From: Acetivibrio clariflavus DSM 19732
GTDB taxonomy: Bacteria > Bacillota > Clostridia > Acetivibrionales > Acetivibrionaceae
DNA length: 64,000 nt
Assembly: GCF_000237085.1 (NCBI RefSeq)
Contig: NC_016627.1
Coordinates: forward strand, 2,976,118-3,040,117
Direction of reading: 5' to 3'
Part shown: piece by piece, positions 9,596 through 19,300 of the stretch
Position numbering within the stretch: position 1 is the stretch's first letter
Layout: every line of letters begins with the position of its first letter
Notes under the pieces: generated by a model
Seen by the model: only the letters and a program-made list of their open reading frames with translations
Told to the model about the DNA's origin: nothing
Databases searched by the model: none
Made by a program: the position numbers and the translations under genes

Positions 9596-11248
9596 ATGCT
9601 GGAGAAATATCTTTCCCGTATAGATTTTGATTCCTATGAGGATTTTGTTGAAAATTTCAAAATAAACGTACCGGACAATTTCAATTTTGCCTATGATGTT
9701 GTGGATGAAATTGCTGCTAAAAGTCCCGACAAGCTAGCAATAGTATGGTGCGACGAAAAAGGTAATGAAGCTACCTTTACTTTCGGGCAGTTAAAATACT
9801 ACAGTGATAAGGCAGCAAACTTTTTCACTAAAGTCGGTATCGGCAAAGGCGATCCGGTAATGCTGATTCTGAAAAGGCGCTATGAGTTCTGGTTTGCTAT
9901 ATTAGCGCTCCATAAGATCGGTGCAATATGTATTCCTGCAACTCATCTTCTGACTGCAAAAGATATTATTTATAGAAATAATGCGGCCGATATAAAAATG
10001 ATTGTTTGTGTAGGTGAAGATGAAGTTATAAAACATGTTGAAGAATCCATGTCCCAATCTCCTACCCTCAAGGCCGTCGCGCTTGTAGGCGGTTCAAAGG
10101 AAGGCTGGTATGATTTCAATAAAGAAGTTGAAGAAGCTTCTCCTGAGTTTGCAAGACCTACAGGAGACAAGGCAACTACCAACGATGATATAATGCTTTT
10201 ATACTTCACATCGGGTACTACCGGTATGCCGAAAATGGTAAGACATAATTTTACATATCCATTAGGTCACATTATAACTGCAAAATACTGGCAAAATGTT
10301 GAAGATGGAGGTTTACACCTCACCGTTGCAGACACAGGCTGGGCAAAAGCAGTATGGGGTAAAATATACGGACAATGGCTGGCCGGAGCTGCGGTTTTTG
10401 TTTATGACTATGACAAATTTGTACCCAAAGATCTCTTAAATATTATCTCCAAATACGGTATTACAACTTTCTGCGCACCTCCTACCATATATCGATTCTT
10501 TATCAAGGAAGACTTATCTAAATTTGACTTAAGTAAATTGAAATATTGTGTTGTAGCCGGGGAACCGTTAAATCCCGAGGTGTACAACCAGTTTTATAAA
10601 GCAACAGGCATTAAATTAATGGAAGGTTACGGTCAAACCGAGCTTACCGTTGTATTGGGTACATTCCCATGGATGGAACCCAAACCGGGTTCAATGGGTA
10701 AACCATCTCCCGAATACGAAGTTGATATAGTGGACGAAAACGGAAAATCTTGTGAGATTGGTGAAGAGGGACAGATAGTAATAAGGACCGGAAAGAACAT
10801 ACCAGTAGGTATGTTTGGAGGATATTACAGAGATGAAGCTCTGACTAAAAAAGTTTGGCATGACGATGTTTACTATACCGGAGATATGGCCTGGAAAGAT
10901 GAAGACGGTTACTTCTGGTTTGTGGGAAGAGCCGATGATGTAATTAAGAGTTCCGGTTACAGAATAGGACCTTTTGAAGTTGAAAGCGCCCTTTTGGAAC
11001 ATCCAGCTGTATTGGAATGTGCTATAACAGCAGTACCGGATCCAATCAGAGGTCAGATTGTAAAAGCAACGGTTGTACTTACCAAAAACTATACTCCCAG
11101 TGATGCACTGGTAAAAGAGCTTCAGGACCATGTAAAAAAAGTAACCGCTCCTTATAAATATCCAAGAATCGTTGAATTTGTGGACGAGCTTCCAAAAACC
11201 ATCAGCGGAAAAATCCGCAGAGTTGAAATACGTGAAAGGGATGCCTAA
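9596..11248 (+). CDS. AMP-forming acyl-CoA synthetase (acetyl/acyl-CoA ligase family)
   Basis: 550 residues of the ANL superfamily. It activates a carboxylic acid to acyl-AMP and then acyl-CoA. The P-loop-like motif [12 protein letters not shown], the GYGQTE motif, the hinge motif [20 protein letters not shown] and the conserved C-terminal lysine region (SGKIRR) are all present. The substrate cannot be fixed; the sequence resembles the medium-chain/acetyl-like AcsM group. The start at 9596 is preferred because GGAGG lies 11 bases upstream; the in-frame ATG at 9578 has no ribosome site. A bare ATG-TAA lies between the GGAGG and the chosen start. It is probably co-transcribed with the XRE-cupin gene. 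Confidence 0.88.
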   Translation: MLEKYLSRIDFDSYEDFVENFKINVPDNFNFAYDVVDEIAAKSPDKLAIVWCDEKGNEATFTFGQLKYYSDKAANFFTKVGIGKGDPVMLILKRRYEFWFAILALHKIGAICIPATHLLTAKDIIYRNNAADIKMIVCVGEDEVIKHVEESMSQSPTLKAVALVGGSKEGWYDFNKEVEEASPEFARPTGDKATTNDDIMLLYFTSGTTGMPKMVRHNFTYPLGHIITAKYWQNVEDGGLHLTVADTGWAKAVWGKIYGQWLAGAAVFVYDYDKFVPKDLLNIISKYGITTFCAPPTIYRFFIKEDLSKFDLSKLKYCVVAGEPLNPEVYNQFYKATGIKLMEGYGQTELTVVLGTFPWMEPKPGSMGKPSPEYEVDIVDENGKSCEIGEEGQIVIRTGKNIPVGMFGGYYRDEALTKKVWHDDVYYTGDMAWKDEDGYFWFVGRADDVIKSSGYRIGPFEVESALLEHPAVLECAITAVPDPIRGQIVKATVVLTKNYTPSDALVKELQDHVKKVTAPYKYPRIVEFVDELPKTISGKIRRVEIRERDA

Positions 11249-11288
11249 GGAACTTCATACGTTGAAAAATTTACTTTAATTAGCCTAT

Positions 11289-11343
11289 AAAAAATACCTT
11301 TTCTTCAGTTGTTTACGCAACCAAAGAAAAGGTATTTTTTTAA
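11289..11343. terminator. Bidirectional intrinsic terminator
   Basis: A stem AAAAAATACCTTTTCTT / AAGAAAAGGTATTTTTT contains a small inner GTTG/CAAC stem. The flanking A and T runs allow it to work in both directions. It lies between the convergent acyl-CoA ligase and htpG. Confidence 0.85.
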
Positions 11344-11350
11344 CCTTTTC

Positions 11351-13246
11351 CTATACCCCCTGGGCAAGTTTTGAAAGGATCAAGTTGCTTCTTTCAATAA
11401 ATTTGTTCATGGCATCAGGCTCTAAGTGTTTATGGCTCATCAGCGCCAAGTCGTAAATATGTTCACAAATAAGCTGAACGTCTTCTTTTCTGTCTTCTTT
11501 TTCTTTCAGACTTATCAGCGAGCGTATTAAACCGTTGTTTCTATTTAAAACCAAAGTCTCATCATTGTTGTCATATAATCCGCCCCAATTAAAGCCGCTG
11601 TAATTTCTCATCATTTCCTGCATTCTTCGGGATTGTTCCGATAAAAGTATCATGGCCGGCACTGATTCTGACTTTAAGGCCTCAACCTGAACTTTCAACT
11701 TATCATTATTTAAGCTGCTCTTAAACAGCTTTTCCAAGCCTTCGGACAATTCTTTTACTTCCTTGTCATCCTTGTCCTCAGTATTTTTTAAGCTGTCACT
11801 AATGTCTGCATCTATGCGAAGGAATTTAACATCCTTTTCTTCCATCTCAAGGAACTGAATGAAGTGGGTGTCAATTATTGTGGAAAGATTAACTGCTTCC
11901 AATCCCTGTTCTCTGAACAATTTGATATATTGAGCCTGCTGTCTTTCATCGGTAAAGTAGAATACCTTGTTCTCATGCTTTTCCTTATTCTTCTCCAAAT
12001 ATTCCTTCAGGGTTACATACTCGCCGTTGATAGTCTTGAATATAAGTATTTCCTTGACCTTTTCATAAAATTTCTTATCTTTGATACATCCGAATTTAAC
12101 AAAAGGATTTATATCGTCCCAGTATTTATTATAAGCCTCCCTTTCTTTTTTAAACAAGGAAGTCAGTTTGTCCGCAACCTTCTTTGTTATATGGGTAGAT
12201 ATCTTTGAAACATAGCCGTCATTCTGCAAAAAGCTTCTGGACACATTAAGAGGAAGATCCGGACAATCAATGGTTCCCTTCAGCAGCATTAAAAATTCAG
12301 GAATAACTTCTTTGATGTTGTCCGCTACAAACACTTGATTATAATATAACTTTATCTGACCTTCCAGGGTATCGAACTCATTTTTCAATTTCGGGAAATA
12401 CAAAATACCCTTTAATCTGAAAGGATAGTCCATATTTAAATGGATCCAGAATAAAGGCTCACTAAAGTCAAAGAACACCTTCCTGTAAAAGTCCTTATAC
12501 TCTTCATCGGTACAATCTTTAGGATTTTTCAGCCACAAAGGATTTGTATCGTTAAGAGGTTTCGGTTCTTCAGCCTTGTCCTTTTCCTTATCCTTCCTCT
12601 TGTCCTTTTTCTCATTGGCATCTTCCAAGTACAATTCATAAGGTAAAAATGAGAAATATTTAACAAGTACTTCCCTTACTTTGAAAACATCAAGAAATTC
12701 TTTGCTGTCATCAGCAATATAAAGAGTTATGGTAGTACCTCTCTCACTTCTGTCCGATTGGCTCATTTCAAACTCAGTACCACCATTGCTTACCCATCTT
12801 ACTGCTTCAGCACCTTCCTGGTAAGAAAGAGTGTCAATCTGAACCTTGTCCGCCACCATAAAAGCCGAGTAAAATCCCAGACCGAAGTGTCCTATAATCT
12901 GGCTGTCATCAGCTTTGTCTTTGTACTTTTCAACAAAATCCTTGGCTCCGGAAAAAGCAATTTGATTTATATATTTGTCCACCTCATCAAAAGTCATACC
13001 CAGTCCGTTGTCTATTATCTGTATGGTCTTTTTGCTTTTATCAACAACTACTTTTATGTAATACTTTTCATCATCACTGACCTTTGCTTCCCCAATGGCT
13101 ACAAGCTTTTTGAGCTTGCTTATTGCATCACTTCCGTTAGAAACCAGTTCGCGCAGAAAAATATCTTTTTCGGAGTACAGCCACTTCTTTATTATTGGAA
13201 ATATATTTTCCGTATTTATAGATATTGTTCCACTTTGTTGGTTCAT
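11351..13246 (-). CDS. htpG: Hsp90-family chaperone HtpG
   Basis: 631 residues, typical for bacterial Hsp90. The N-terminal GHKL ATPase domain shows LRELVSNGSDAISKL, DNGLGMT and GHFGLGFYSAFMVADKV. The middle and C-terminal dimerisation domains follow. A Lys/Glu-rich charged insert near residue 215-230 (KKDKRKDKEKDK) is longer than in E. coli HtpG. The start has a GGAGGGAG site. A perfect CIRCE element lies about 100 bases upstream, so expression is probably under HrcA. The gene is monocistronic. Confidence 0.97.
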   Translation of the reverse strand: MNQQSGTISINTENIFPIIKKWLYSEKDIFLRELVSNGSDAISKLKKLVAIGEAKVSDDEKYYIKVVVDKSKKTIQIIDNGLGMTFDEVDKYINQIAFSGAKDFVEKYKDKADDSQIIGHFGLGFYSAFMVADKVQIDTLSYQEGAEAVRWVSNGGTEFEMSQSDRSERGTTITLYIADDSKEFLDVFKVREVLVKYFSFLPYELYLEDANEKKDKRKDKEKDKAEEPKPLNDTNPLWLKNPKDCTDEEYKDFYRKVFFDFSEPLFWIHLNMDYPFRLKGILYFPKLKNEFDTLEGQIKLYYNQVFVADNIKEVIPEFLMLLKGTIDCPDLPLNVSRSFLQNDGYVSKISTHITKKVADKLTSLFKKEREAYNKYWDDINPFVKFGCIKDKKFYEKVKEILIFKTINGEYVTLKEYLEKNKEKHENKVFYFTDERQQAQYIKLFREQGLEAVNLSTIIDTHFIQFLEMEEKDVKFLRIDADISDSLKNTEDKDDKEVKELSEGLEKLFKSSLNNDKLKVQVEALKSESVPAMILLSEQSRRMQEMMRNYSGFNWGGLYDNNDETLVLNRNNGLIRSLISLKEKEDRKEDVQLICEHIYDLALMSHKHLEPDAMNKFIERSNLILSKLAQGV

Positions 13247-13306
13247 TGAAACTCCCTCCTGACCAAATTTTGCTTTGTCAATACCAGATATAATTTTCTA
13301 AATTAT

Positions 13307-13336
13307 ATATTACATTCCGCCACAAAAATTTGTCAA
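13307..13336 (-). promoter_or_regulatory. Probable htpG promoter
   Basis: On the minus strand TTGACA, 18 bases, then TAATAT, about 60 bases before the htpG start. The CIRCE element begins 7 bases upstream of the -35 box. Confidence 0.55.
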
Positions 13337-13343
13337 GATAATT

Positions 13344-13370
13344 TTAGCACTCACCAAACGTGAGTGCTAA
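13344..13370. promoter_or_regulatory. CIRCE operator (HrcA binding site)
   Basis: The sequence is a perfect TTAGCACTC-N9-GAGTGCTAA inverted repeat, the consensus HrcA operator. It sits between the end of the Fur-family gene and htpG. HrcA would repress htpG until heat shock or protein misfolding. In Bacillus subtilis htpG is not a CIRCE gene, so the placement is worth noting. Confidence 0.95.
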
Positions 13371-13404
13371 TAACATAAATTTACTTTATTTATAATAAAA
13401 AAGT

Positions 13405-13833
13405 TTACTCTCCTTTTCTACACTTTGGACAAAGTCCATATACTTCCAGTTTATGACCCGTTATATTGAAATCGGTAGTATTGACCAAATCCTTTTCAAG
13501 AGATTCAATGGGACAAGTATTTATAGGTATGGATTTATAGCAATTAATACAAGTTATGTGATGTTTATGACCTTCCAAAGCAAGTTTATACCTTGCTCTG
13601 CCATCGCTCATTATGTATTTGTCCAACATACCTTTGCTCTCCAAAAGGTCAAGGGTTCTATAGACAGTAGAAAGATTGGTTGATGAACCGGATTCCTTGA
13701 CATTAAGAAATATTTCTTCTGCCGACAGAGGTACTTCAGTCTTGGTAAGAACTTCTATAATTATTTTTCTTGATTTTGTATTTTTGCATCCGATTTGTGA
13801 AAGTATTGTATCATAGCTTGGATTATTTTCCAT
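13405..13833 (-). CDS. Fur-family metalloregulator
   Basis: 142 residues. The N-terminal winged helix contains STNLSTVYRTLDLLESKGML. The dimerisation half has the His-rich metal motif GHKHHITCINC and a second CPKC, giving the two CxxC pairs of the structural zinc site. The family includes Fur, PerR and Zur; the sequence alone does not decide which metal or signal is sensed. It is on the same strand as htpG and 158 bases upstream of it, but CIRCE and a promoter lie between. Confidence 0.88.
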   Translation of the reverse strand: MENNPSYDTILSQIGCKNTKSRKIIIEVLTKTEVPLSAEEIFLNVKESGSSTNLSTVYRTLDLLESKGMLDKYIMSDGRARYKLALEGHKHHITCINCYKSIPINTCPIESLEKDLVNTTDFNITGHKLEVYGLCPKCRKGE

Positions 13834-13960
13834 ATAAATTCATCCTTTAAACCCATTGTTATTTTTATTTTACTTTATACCTTCCCACTTTTCAACATCT
13901 CTAAAGGGAGAATCGGACACACAAAAAAAGAATCACTTTTCAAATTTTAAAGCAATTTCC

Positions 13961-14497
13961 TTAAACTCTTGCAACTATTTCAATAAAAATAAACACCAGC
14001 CCGCCGCAAAAAATTGCATAGGCAAAGGGAAATTTCCCGGTATCCTCCTTTCTGTCAAATTCCGTATAAGGTGTTATATGTAATGTTAGCAGCACTGACT
14101 TTAAATAGTTGTACAAATGCAAAAATCTTTCCTTTGCATTTTTCCTTATAAGAATTATTACAAATGCTATTATTCCACCTGAAACAAATGAATATGCCAT
14201 AATTTTAACAACATCTCTTAATCCAAAAACAGCACCTAATGCACTGAATAGTTTTATATCGCCTGCTCCAAGCATTCTTAAAGCATATAATGCAAATAGC
14301 AAAACAATGGGAATAATAATTCCGAGAAGTGAGTCTCTCAATCCTTCATATCCTGAAAAAATTAAATTTGTCAACAAACCTGCAATTATGAAAGGCAAAG
14401 TAACTATGTTTTTTATTTTTCGGCTTCGGATATCACTTTTCAGCGCTATAATCAAAAGAACAATGCCTTCAATATAGCTTATTGCTATTTTAGCCAC
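13961..14497 (-). CDS. A24-family prepilin peptidase (short form)
   Basis: 178 residues, a polytopic membrane protein with about six hydrophobic segments. The two catalytic aspartates of the family are visible, in DIRSRKIKN and in the GxGD motif LGAGDIKLFSALG. The N-terminal methyltransferase domain of PilD-type enzymes is absent, as in CpaA/TadV-type enzymes. It would cleave type IV or Flp prepilin leaders at the membrane. The FHA gene ends 18 bases upstream on the same strand, suggesting a two-gene operon. No pilin gene is in the window. Confidence 0.85.
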   Translation of the reverse strand: MAKIAISYIEGIVLLIIALKSDIRSRKIKNIVTLPFIIAGLLTNLIFSGYEGLRDSLLGIIIPIVLLFALYALRMLGAGDIKLFSALGAVFGLRDVVKIMAYSFVSGGIIAFVIILIRKNAKERFLHLYNYLKSVLLTLHITPYTEFDRKEDTGKFPFAYAIFCGGLVFIFIEIVARV

Positions 14498-14515
14498 CGT
14501 CTTCTCCCCAATCTT

Positions 14516-16099
14516 TCACATTACTATAAATATAAACTCACTATTGGCTAAAGTTATACGGTCGTTGTTTTTTATCTCGTATTCTTTATTGCTGTCTATC
14601 CTCTTACCGTTTATATAGGTTCCGTTTTTTGAATTAAGGTCTTTTAAATAATAACACCCATCCCGTGTGATAATTTCGGCGTGAACCTTCCCTATTGCAT
14701 TGTTTGTATGTACATAGTCAACTTGTCCTTCAAGCCTGCCGATAATAAAACTTGGTTTATTAATAATAATTTCTTCAATCCCGTCATCTTTAATGACTTG
14801 AAGCCGTGCGTGTTTTACATCAGAACTATCCAATAGTATCGTCTCATTTACATTGCCGCTTATTTTAATAGGAATGGACACAGAATTTTCTGAAATTTTA
14901 CTTTCATTCATTTTATTTTCATTGGCAATAGCTCTCCTTGTATTGGGAATACTTTGCTCATTTTGTTTTTTTGCTGGTTTCGGTATTTTTTCAATAACCT
15001 TAGGCACACTATTTCTTCCTGTGTTTTCTCTTCCATTGTTATCTCCAGCTTTACTTTGCAAATTTTTCTTGTCGGAAAATTTTATTTTCAAAATATTTTT
15101 CCACATAAAATAGCTAACGGCAGCACCCACTAACAAAAGTCCTATAGCGGTACTAATCTTATCATTGCCGGTAGAATCAAGTTTTCCCGAAAAAAACAGG
15201 AACAAAACAATAATTGCTATTACAGTCTGAATTACTGCACCTACAATAACATTTGGATTTCCTGAAAAGCTGCTTACAATGTTTTTTTCTTCTTTACCGC
15301 CATCATTTTTTCTAAATTCAGATTTTGACTGTCCATAATTTGAAGAAACATCCTTCTTAGTCTCCCTGCCTTCAACAGCTTTTGGCTTGGGTATTTCAAT
15401 CTTAAACCTGTTTTCTTTCAAATCTTCCTCTTTCTTCTGCTGTACTTCTACATTTTCAGCAGTTTGCTCCTTCTTTTGAACTTCATTGAACTCATTTGAT
15501 TCTTTTTCCTGTTTTCTGGCAAGCCTTTTCATCTCCTTTAAAAACTTATCAAACTCTATTATGCTAAAGGTATCTTTTTTAAGAAAGTTCAAAAACTGCT
15601 GCAAAAAGCCATCGCTATCTTCCTCATAAATATTTGCACTATAAACCACAAAATTTATAGCAAAGTTTTTCAAAGCTTTGGTTATATCAATATCTAACCT
15701 TATCGGTAAATACACCATGGAAATACATTTTGTATCCGGATTTATGTAAATATATTCTTCATCCAATATAAAAGAATTGTCCGAAAGCAAATATCCTTTA
15801 GAGTTTAAAAGTGTTTTTACTATACCTGAAAAAATATCGAGAAATTCGTTTTTGCTGAGCTGACTGCGCTTTAAGTATTGGGATAAGGACAATTTGGAAG
15901 TTATATTGTAATATATGTTAATCCTATCGTTATTTCTTATTATATCAAAAGGTAAAATATGCTTATTGGGATTTTTGGCCAGCATATTCACTTGAAATTC
16001 TATTATTTTTTCATCTTTGGAGGTGCTGGCCACTAAAAAGCTTCCGGTAACACCGCTTTCGTAAGAAAACGCAAATCTGTCTCTAATGGCATTTTCCAT
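14516..16099 (-). CDS. Membrane protein with C-terminal FHA domain
   Basis: 527 residues. The N-terminal about 195 residues resemble the DUF6382-type domain found fused to FHA domains in clostridia. A charged Gln/Glu/Lys-rich stretch and two adjacent membrane segments (VIQTVIAIIVLFLFF; IGLLLVGAAVSYFMW) follow. The last about 90 residues form an FHA phosphothreonine-binding domain (FIIGRLEG, KVHAEI, LKDLNSKNGTYING). The start at 16099 is chosen because GGGAGGAAG lies upstream; the frame stays open to 16126 without a ribosome site. Pairing with a prepilin peptidase suggests a role in a pilus or secretion system. That is inference. Confidence 0.82.
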   Translation of the reverse strand: MENAIRDRFAFSYESGVTGSFLVASTSKDEKIIEFQVNMLAKNPNKHILPFDIIRNNDRINIYYNITSKLSLSQYLKRSQLSKNEFLDIFSGIVKTLLNSKGYLLSDNSFILDEEYIYINPDTKCISMVYLPIRLDIDITKALKNFAINFVVYSANIYEEDSDGFLQQFLNFLKKDTFSIIEFDKFLKEMKRLARKQEKESNEFNEVQKKEQTAENVEVQQKKEEDLKENRFKIEIPKPKAVEGRETKKDVSSNYGQSKSEFRKNDGGKEEKNIVSSFSGNPNVIVGAVIQTVIAIIVLFLFFSGKLDSTGNDKISTAIGLLLVGAAVSYFMWKNILKIKFSDKKNLQSKAGDNNGRENTGRNSVPKVIEKIPKPAKKQNEQSIPNTRRAIANENKMNESKISENSVSIPIKISGNVNETILLDSSDVKHARLQVIKDDGIEEIIINKPSFIIGRLEGQVDYVHTNNAIGKVHAEIITRDGCYYLKDLNSKNGTYINGKRIDSNKEYEIKNNDRITLANSEFIFIVM

Positions 16100-16240
16100 A
16101 GAAAAACTTCCTCCCTTTAAAGGCATATCTATTTATTTATATCGGAAAATTTTTCTAAGACTTAACAGAGATTCGGAATAGTTTCTCTTACTCAATCCTT
16201 AAGTGCTTTCAAGACAAATCTTTCAATATGCCTATAAAAC

Positions 16241-16288
16241 TTTCAAGCCTCTTTCCATATCAAAAAGAAAGAGGCTTGAAAATTTTAA
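16241..16288 (-). terminator. Intrinsic terminator after the GGDEF-ATPase gene
   Basis: A perfect 15-bp stem TTTCAAGCCTCTTTC / GAAAGAGGCTTGAAA with an 11-base loop lies downstream of the stop at 16321. A T-rich stretch follows on the minus strand. Confidence 0.75.
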
Positions 16289-16320
16289 TTAATATCTGAA
16301 AATTCTCTACATTTATAATG

Positions 16321-19300
16321 CTAACTATTGCTAGAAACATGCTGCATAGCAGATTTCATTGCATTTTCCAAAGGCATGTATCGCCCTTCAGTCCATGCAG
16401 TATTGAAGTCTTCAATATCTAAACTTGCCTGAACCTCTACAAAACGTCTCCTGTAATCATCGGCATCATCCTTCGAAACAAGCTTGCCAACGGATTCAAA
16501 CAATTTATCCGCAGTTCCGAAAAGCTTTGCAGCATCAATAATTTTGCCGCCATAGGCTGCAAGGGCTGCAACCCCTCCCAGAATAAGCATTGAAAATAAA
16601 GCATTCCTCTGGTTATACTTAAAAAATACTTCCAGACTCTTTTTATACATTTCCCTTGCCTTATCGTAATTTCCCTGGTACATTTCCAATTCAGCCATGT
16701 TTCTGTATATCCACATTGTTTCCCCGTTATCATTTGCCTCAAGAGATATAGCAAGGCTTTCATCATACAATTCTTTTGCCAGTTTAAACTCACCCTGACA
16801 TCTTGCTATTTCTCCCAAATCTTTTAAAGAACTTGCCACAAAGCTTTTATACCCCATTTCCTGTGCAAGCTTCAAACATTCTTTATAGTATTCGGTTGCC
16901 ATACTGAAATTCCGCTGTGAACGTGCCAGTTCTCCAAGACATTTAAGGGTTCCTACCTTTCCTGTCTTATCCTTAAGCTCTTCACAGACAATAAGATGTT
17001 CTTTGAATAATCTTTCCGCATGTTCGTAATTACCTTTACCTCTGGCCAGCCGTCCCAGCCTGTTAAGTGCAGTTGAAATTCCTCTTTTGTCTCCCAGCTG
17101 TTTGCATATCTTCAGGCTTTCATTCGAATATTTTTCAACTAGCTTGAAATCTCCTTCATAATACTTAACATAACAGAGATCCTGCAAAATAAGTACTACT
17201 CCCTGCTTATAATCGGTCTCTCTGAACAAAGACAGGCTTCTGTTCCACAAATCGTCGATTCTACTTTGATCAGCATAAACATAATAGCCCCAACCCAGTT
17301 TATGTAAAATAAACGCCTCACCAATACTGTCATTATTCATTTTGCTAATTTCAAGGCCAGTGTTCAACAATTTAATTGATTTGTCACAATCGCCTTCCAA
17401 TTGGACCAGTCTGCCAAGCCAATGATAAATCATGGCAAATTTCCTTGACTTTAAACTTCCGGTATATCTTTTGACAATGCCATTCATTATCAATATGCCT
17501 TCACTCCACCGTCCTCTTAATTCCCAATATGCCCCCAAACCGACTGCCAGATCTACTTCCAGTTCTATCTCTCCGTTCTTTCTTGCCCATTCGATAGCTG
17601 CCAAAATATTTAAGTATGAGTGTTCAAGTCTGTTAAGGTACATATACTGTTCCGGTCCGCTCATATTTTCCGCGACCTCTTCCACCAAGGATTTATAATA
17701 GTAGGCATGCTTTCGCTCTAAAGCAGTCTTTTTGCCGCTTGACTGCAAACGCTCCAATGCAAACTCGTGAATAGTCTCAAGCATTTCAAAACAATATTCC
17801 TCTTGGCTTAAACTTTTGGTTACATTTTTTATCAAACTCTTATCCAAAAGGGAAAACAGACATTCCTCAGTACTTACAGTCAAATTCAGCTCTTCGCCCA
17901 TAATCTTCTCAACGGCATCCTTGGTGAAACTTCCCACAAACACTCCTAAGCCAACAAACAACTTTTGTTCATCTTCATTTAATAAGCTGTATCCCCATTC
18001 AATTGTGCTTCTTAAAGTCTGATGCCTTGAAGGCATGTCTCTCGGCCCATTGTTCAGCCATTTTAAACGGTTTCTGCTTTGTTCCAGCATTTCCGCCAAT
18101 GAAATTCGACCGACATTTGATGCCGCCAGTTCTATTGCAAGAGGAATTCCGTCCAAACGGGCACACAACTCTGCAACCAGCCCTATATTTTCTTTGGTAA
18201 GAACAAAGTTATACTGGACAGCCTGTGCACGGGAAACGAACAAAGCTATTGCCGCTTGCTGCATCATTTTTTCCAAACTGTCTCCCTGTTCAAGCTCAGG
18301 AATAGCCAAAGGCGGTACATTAAATACATGCTCCCCGGAAACATGCAATGCTTCCCGGCTGGTTACCATAACCGTTACCAGCCTCGCATAGGCAAGAAGT
18401 TCTGCTATCATCGGTGCGGCAGCAATAACCTGCTCAAAATTATCCAGAATAATTAATCTATGTTTATCCTTAAGAGCACTTTTCATCGCGTCCAAAATGG
18501 ATTGTCCGGATGTTTCAACTATATCCATTGCTTTAGCAATTGTTGAAATTACCAGATCGGGTTTTGTAACTGAAGCAAGGGATACGAAAAACACTCCGTC
18601 TTCAAAATCATGCAGTCTCATAGATGCCACCTGTAATGCCAGGCGTGTCTTTCCAATTCCCCCCGGCCCAACAAGAGTAATTAACCGGCTTCTATCCAAA
18701 AGCATACTGATTTGGCTTATTTCAGTTTCTCTACCTATAAAATCGGTCAAATAAGCCGGCAAGTTGTTTTGAGGCATTTTTCCGAATTTATTGAGCCTTT
18801 TATCCAGTTTAATAGCTGAATAATTAGGTTCAACCAACCATTTATGTTCTCCATTTTTCTTAATTGTTCCGTTTTCTATCAAATAGGATAAACTTTCACT
18901 CAAAAGTTTTGGATATCCCATTGTCTGCGTATATAACCAGTCCAAAAAGTCAGCAGGCGGATCCCAGGACAAAACACTTCTGATAAATATGTTGACACCT
19001 TTTGGTGAAAAAGGTTTTATATAAATGGTATCCATAAGCTGTACATCCAGATACTCAAAATTTCTTACAGTGTCAGGTTCGGAAGAGTAAACCAAGCCGA
19101 AACAGGGAAGTTTTTTTCCTATTATACAGTTTCTCAAAAGATTTAATGTCGCATGGTCAACAAAAGCTAAATTATCGAGAACAACTATAAAACCTGATTT
19201 CTTTTGATTTTCAATTTTTTTTGATATCAAATCCTCAAATTCTTCGGTATTAAACTTTGAAAAATCAAACTCCTCATTCTGTACATCTATAAAAAGTCCA

